NCBI GenBank assembly: GCA_026929865.2
Contig: CM049395.1
Location: 32,419,501-32,483,500 of the forward strand
Direction of reading: 5' to 3'
Origin: Hyperoplus lanceolatus
Lineage: Eukaryota; Chordata; Actinopteri; Uranoscopiformes; Ammodytidae
DNA length: 64,000 bases
This document shows positions 55,701 through 64,000 of this stretch, in pieces. Within the stretch, counting starts at the first letter, position 1; each line of letters opens with the position of its first letter. A program made the translations under genes and the position numbers. The notes beneath the pieces are model-generated. The model was not told where the DNA came from and searched no databases. It worked only from the letters and a program-made list of their open reading frames with translations.

Positions 55701-56760
55701 AGATATTAAACAGAAAAGCATAGTTTAGCCAGACTGCTGTTGTTCATGTTCTACTAACCTTTTTGCTTTGGTTTAGGCTCCTTACAGTCTGGGTCTGAAT
55801 TCTTCCTCTTTCTGCTGGGCCCTTCTCCATCAGTGGGGGTCTTCCTCTTAACGGCCTTCTTGCTCACGTCGCCCTCTGAAGGTGAGAAAAGACGAGAGGA
55901 TAACTTGATAAGGTATTTATCCATGACTTCAACCAAAGAAATAGTCCCTAAGAATATCAAGGGCATTGTTTTGGGGGGATAAGATGTTGATTTTCATTCT
56001 TCTAAATATATTTTGTTGACAATGTGAGCATTGAAAAGGAAATCCACTGGTGAAAACCAAAATCTCAGACACTTTTCTCAAAACAAAACTCATATCTGCC
56101 TAAAAGCATACCACTAGAGGGCATTGACAGGCTGCTTTTCTGTGTGCACTAAAGACTATTAAGATCACTATAGGCTACTATAACGCATTGTGTTCTGTAA
56201 ACTCATGATGATTAACATTCCCAACAGTAACTTGACATGATGAGCGTACGTATGCCAGTGTCCGTTGAGCAGGAAGCAGAATCCAGGTCCTCCTGGCTAA
56301 TATCGAATGCTTTCATATTATTCGGGCTTGCTGTTCCCTCTCCAATTCCTTTATATCTTCCATTCAACACTCTGAGCCTCAGATCCTCCTCAGAGGAGTC
56401 CGTTTTTGGGATATGTGGTTTTATCGGGGTCTTCTGGACAGGCCTGCTCTTCCTTGCAGCTTTCTTGGTGCCATCCTCCTTTGCAGGCACAGCAACTTGT
56501 AGTGTTGTTGTGCTGCAATCTGCCTCTGTAAATGAGAGAGAAAAAAAACACAGTACATCAATTTGTTGTCAATTTTAGTCACTAACTGTGTGAAGCTTTT
56601 ATCTCAAAGTACTAACTCTAAATGAATGCCCACTCTACCTGATAAGTTATATATTACATTGACCTAATAAAGTGTTTGCTTGGATTTCCCATTTACCTTG
56701 AGCTCTCCTACGCGTCGGGTAGCGTTTAGCCTTCATTTTCTTTGGTCTGTCTTTGTCCAT
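51186..56760 (-). CDS. PIM-like serine/threonine kinase with amplified basic N-terminal cassettes
   Basis: Sixteen coding exons on the minus strand: 56760-56697, 56525-56250, 55875-55759, 55468-55358, 55072-54962, 54669-54559, 54297-54181, 53809-53693, 53402-53277, 53130-53008, 52831-52737, 52608-52561, 52428-52210, 51841-51661, 51548-51375 and 51277-51186. Every junction is GT/AG and phases match, giving 693 residues. Residues 1-113 are basic and Ser/Thr-rich; about 114-424 are eight repeated cassettes; 425-693 are a kinase domain. Catalytic features are present: GQGGCGSV (438-445), VAIK Lys460, Glu482, PIM-type hinge ERPIPATDLF (520-529), HRDIKIEN (565-572), DFG (588-590) and a PPEW activation-segment end. 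The hinge and PPEW place it near PIM kinases, a family known to be greatly expanded in fish. Its substrate is unknown. The predicted location is nuclear because of the Lys/Arg runs (inference). It may be one of several paralogues. Confidence 0.85.
52651..52713. repeat. (TG)n microsatellite in a kinase intron
   Basis: About 30 TG copies in the 128-bp intron between the glycine-loop exon and the VAIK exon; it makes up about half of that intron. Confidence 0.95.
53008..55875 (-). repeat. Tandem array of eight duplicated coding exons
   Basis: Exons at 55759-55875, 55358-55468, 54962-55072, 54559-54669, 54181-54297, 53693-53809, 53277-53402 and 53008-53130 (117, 111, 111, 111, 117, 117, 126 and 123 bp) are copies of one another. 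All lengths are divisible by three, each begins AG|AGGGC and ends CAAAAAG|GT, phase 1 on both sides. The cassette core is KRKTPTDGEGPSRKRKNSDP followed by an EPKPNQK end. The flanking intron is duplicated too, with a spacing of about 380-490 bp for most units and about 270 bp for the last. Introns after the three 111-bp exons are nearly identical. Confidence 0.92.
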
Positions 56761-56984
56761 GACAATGTTAACAAGTTTTAACACAGTTACTTCAGAGTAA
56801 TGAATGTGTGTAGATCCAGATAGCTTGTGTATCTGATTCTGCACTGAGAAGGTAACTCCCAATGTGTTCCAATGGTAAGATCAAAAGAACACGGCGTGTG
56901 ACACAGGTTCCATCAGGAATTCTAGTCAGCCACATCACACTTGAGTGTTCCGGAATATGCAAATGAGCATTTTAAAAGTAAATA

Positions 56985-57320
56985 AACTGTGCAAGCTATG
57001 TGAGATGTCTGAATATGTGGGAAGTCCACCATTTGCATTAAATCACATCTTAAATTATTTATACAACACAAGTGCACAATGTATGATACTAACTTTTCCT
57101 CAGTCACCAGGCTGACTTTCAATTAAAATTCCCTCAGGTTGTTTTTGTGACTTGTCCATATTGTTTTATATAAGCTATTATAACACATACTAAACAGACA
57201 GACATAGGCCTATCATAAATATTGTTTTTATTTTCACAGGTTTTTAATACATAAAAATATTTGCTGACTCTCATGGCTATGTATTATAGCTTCAGGTTCC
57301 CTCAATAATGTTGCTGTTGT
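56985..57320 (-). repeat. Diverged copy of the cassette-unit intron, outside the gene
   Basis: Text such as CACCATTTGCATTAAATCACATCTTAAAT, ACAACACAAGTGCACAAT, TTCCCTCAGGTTG, GACTTGTCCATATTGTTTTA and CAGGTTCCCTCAATAATGTTG parallels in order the intron parts of the array units (compare 53895-53690). It lies upstream of the kinase start codon in the same orientation. At 57320 the expected exon is missing, replaced by GTT repeats and unrelated sequence. Confidence 0.75.
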
Positions 57321-58398
57321 TGTTGTTGTTAGTAGCATGTCAATGCAACCAACTGGGATGATGAAGCACTTATATGATTTATTTATGAGAGCATTTGTTT
57401 GACAGGTAATCTCATTTTTAACTGATCTGATACCTAGGCACCTCATTTTGGGTGGTGACCTTATTTGTGCAACAGACCCAGTGTTACCAAGTCTTGTTGA
57501 AATCGGGATCCCCCTTCTTAATTAGCAAAACAATCTCATCCTCTACAAACCAAATATATGGCCCCATGGTGTTTTCTATTCACTATAAGGAAGATACTTT
57601 TATTTTAATTCTCAGGTCCATAAAATATTTAAGAATGTATTAGCCTACTATTTTCATTGGCATTAGGCCTATTACCGAATACTCAACTATAATGACATCC
57701 GATTGCTATACCCTTTGTTCATAGCCTACTCTTACAAATCAAGCCACTTCTGGAGATTGTAGCTATTGCACAATGTTAATTATTAGGAAATATTTTTTAC
57801 TTAGGCTATGCAAAGGTTCTGATTACTTCTCACACTGCAAGATGCATATAGGCTTATCAGCCTACATGTAAGGACAGGGGTAAAGAAAAACCCTTGGTTG
57901 GTTTAAGCTGGTTAATGTAGCAGTGGCAACTTTGTGAGATTTTTTTTTTCTTCACATAAACTTAATTTTTTATTGTTTACTGGGCTGTCATTTTTGGCAA
58001 AACGAAATTATGAACAGTAAAGAGAGTGAATATTGTATCCTCTGTTGTTTTTCCATAGGCCTATCTAGCTATAAAAGCTAAACTTTTCTTTGACATGTGA
58101 TTTTCTATTGGATGTGTCAGTGCTATGTGGGTAGATTTTGAAAAAAAAAATGTTTAATAGGCTCACGTCTCATTTATTGTAGCCTGTTGTTCACCTGCTG
58201 CTGAGGCAACTAAGTATGCAGAATCAACACTGTCCGATTAGCAGTGCTCAGACCAGTGACACATGAAACTTTGGCGACATCTTGTGTATTCATCTAGAAG
58301 CGTCGTTTCTAACTCCACGCCCTCCCATATATCCTTGCCCCCTCCCAGTTTACGTGCCCAAACGTCACCAGGAAGTCCGTTGAAACCAAGGCGACAAC
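57321..58398. other. Intergenic region between the kinase gene and prmt3
   Basis: Divergent arrangement: the kinase is transcribed leftward and prmt3 rightward. No coding similarity. The last 150 bp before the prmt3 ATG are GC-richer, with a CGTCAC (CRE-like) site at about 58365-58370 and no clear TATA box, typical of a housekeeping promoter (inference). Confidence 0.45.
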
Positions 58399-63537
<5,139 letters not shown>

Positions 63538-64000
63538 AGGGCCCTATGAAATCCGTTTTATTTTTTTCCAAATTCCGTTTTATTTTTTCACAAATTCCGT
63601 TTTTTTCCGTTTTAATCTCATGACTTCCGTTTTTTTACAATTAACACTCATTTCGTCATCAGAACGAGTGTCTAATTATTGCGAACAAATAATATTCTAA
63701 CAATTTAATCAGATATAAGGCTAAATTTAAAATACATCACAACATTGCACTGTTTTTAGTGCTTAAAAAAAGCGAAAAAACAAATTTGTTGGGTATTGGC
63801 TATAACAGAAAATAAAGCCATTCATTTTGTGCTTCAAGTGAAACATTAAATATTATTTTTACATAAATAATAAAGTCCTTATTAACTTTGCAAGAAGCTG
63901 GACTAGAGTGAAAATTGGACAAGGCTCTATAAATCCATGGCTTTTACCTGTGGGACAGCGCTTCACCTAACAGCGGGCTGCAACACCAACCTACAGTCTA
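63538..64000. repeat. Interspersed repeat with AATTCCGTTTTATTTT subrepeats
   Basis: It starts TAGGGCCCTATGAAATCCG, followed by four imperfect copies of AATTCCGTTTTATTTTTT within about 100 bp and AT-rich sequence to the edge. I recognise the start as a fish DNA-transposon end (hAT-like is a guess). The other end is not in the window. Confidence 0.45.

Noticed and set aside
53008-55875. Regularly spaced repeats at first sight like a CRISPR array or satellite
   Set aside because: Units are about 400 bp with conserved splice sites and an open frame in each, in a vertebrate genome; they are duplicated exons.

Overview
This window is nuclear DNA from a teleost fish. Three spliced genes recognised from their translations lie in the order dbx1 (-), htatip2 (+), prmt3 (+), the order and orientation I recall for DBX1-HTATIP2-PRMT3 on human 11p15. 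The background is typical of ray-finned fish: very long CA/CT/TA microsatellites, Tc1-like transposons with long inverted repeats, L2/CR1-type and L1-type LINE pieces, tRNA-derived SINEs, a Ty3/Gypsy relic and a solo LTR. The lineage below teleost cannot be settled by reading alone; a percomorph is a guess.

Layout. 1-249: N-terminal exon of dbx1 on the minus strand, cut by the window edge, with a TATA box and CCAAT box upstream. 250-43.4 kb: a gene-poor interval of about 43 kb with no confident gene. It holds probable cis-regulatory DNA interrupted by microsatellites and transposons: a Gypsy relic with a LINE tail inside it at 11.8-13.2 kb, Tc1 pieces at 16.3, 23.6-26.1 and 38.9-39.8 kb, an inverted-repeat element of unknown family at 32.5-33.7 kb, a nearly complete but frameshifted LINE at 35.1-38.6 kb, SINEs at 32.1 and 38.6 kb, and a solo LTR at 41.7-42.3 kb. 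43.45-46.68 kb: htatip2, six exons, including a first exon that adds a membrane-anchor-like N-terminus. 48.3-51.1 kb: an L1-type LINE fragment and a local family of short repeats.

51.2-56.8 kb, minus strand: a PIM-like serine/threonine kinase gene lying between htatip2 and prmt3. I could resolve 16 coding exons giving an uninterrupted frame of 693 codons plus stop. Its most striking part is a run of eight tandemly duplicated exons of 111-126 bp. Each is symmetric (phase 1 to phase 1) and encodes a Lys/Arg-rich, nuclear-localisation-like cassette ahead of an apparently catalytically complete kinase domain. Three of the repeat units, introns included, are almost identical, so the array is young or still homogenising. 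This is the best candidate in the window for something not well described.

58.4-61.7 kb: the first seven coding exons of prmt3 (acidic N-terminus, C2H2 zinc finger, helical linker, start of the methyltransferase core). The catalytic domain lies beyond the right edge, and the remaining 2.3 kb is intron with microsatellites and a repeat. The genes do not form a functional unit; they are neighbours by conserved synteny, with the kinase as a probable lineage-specific insertion.
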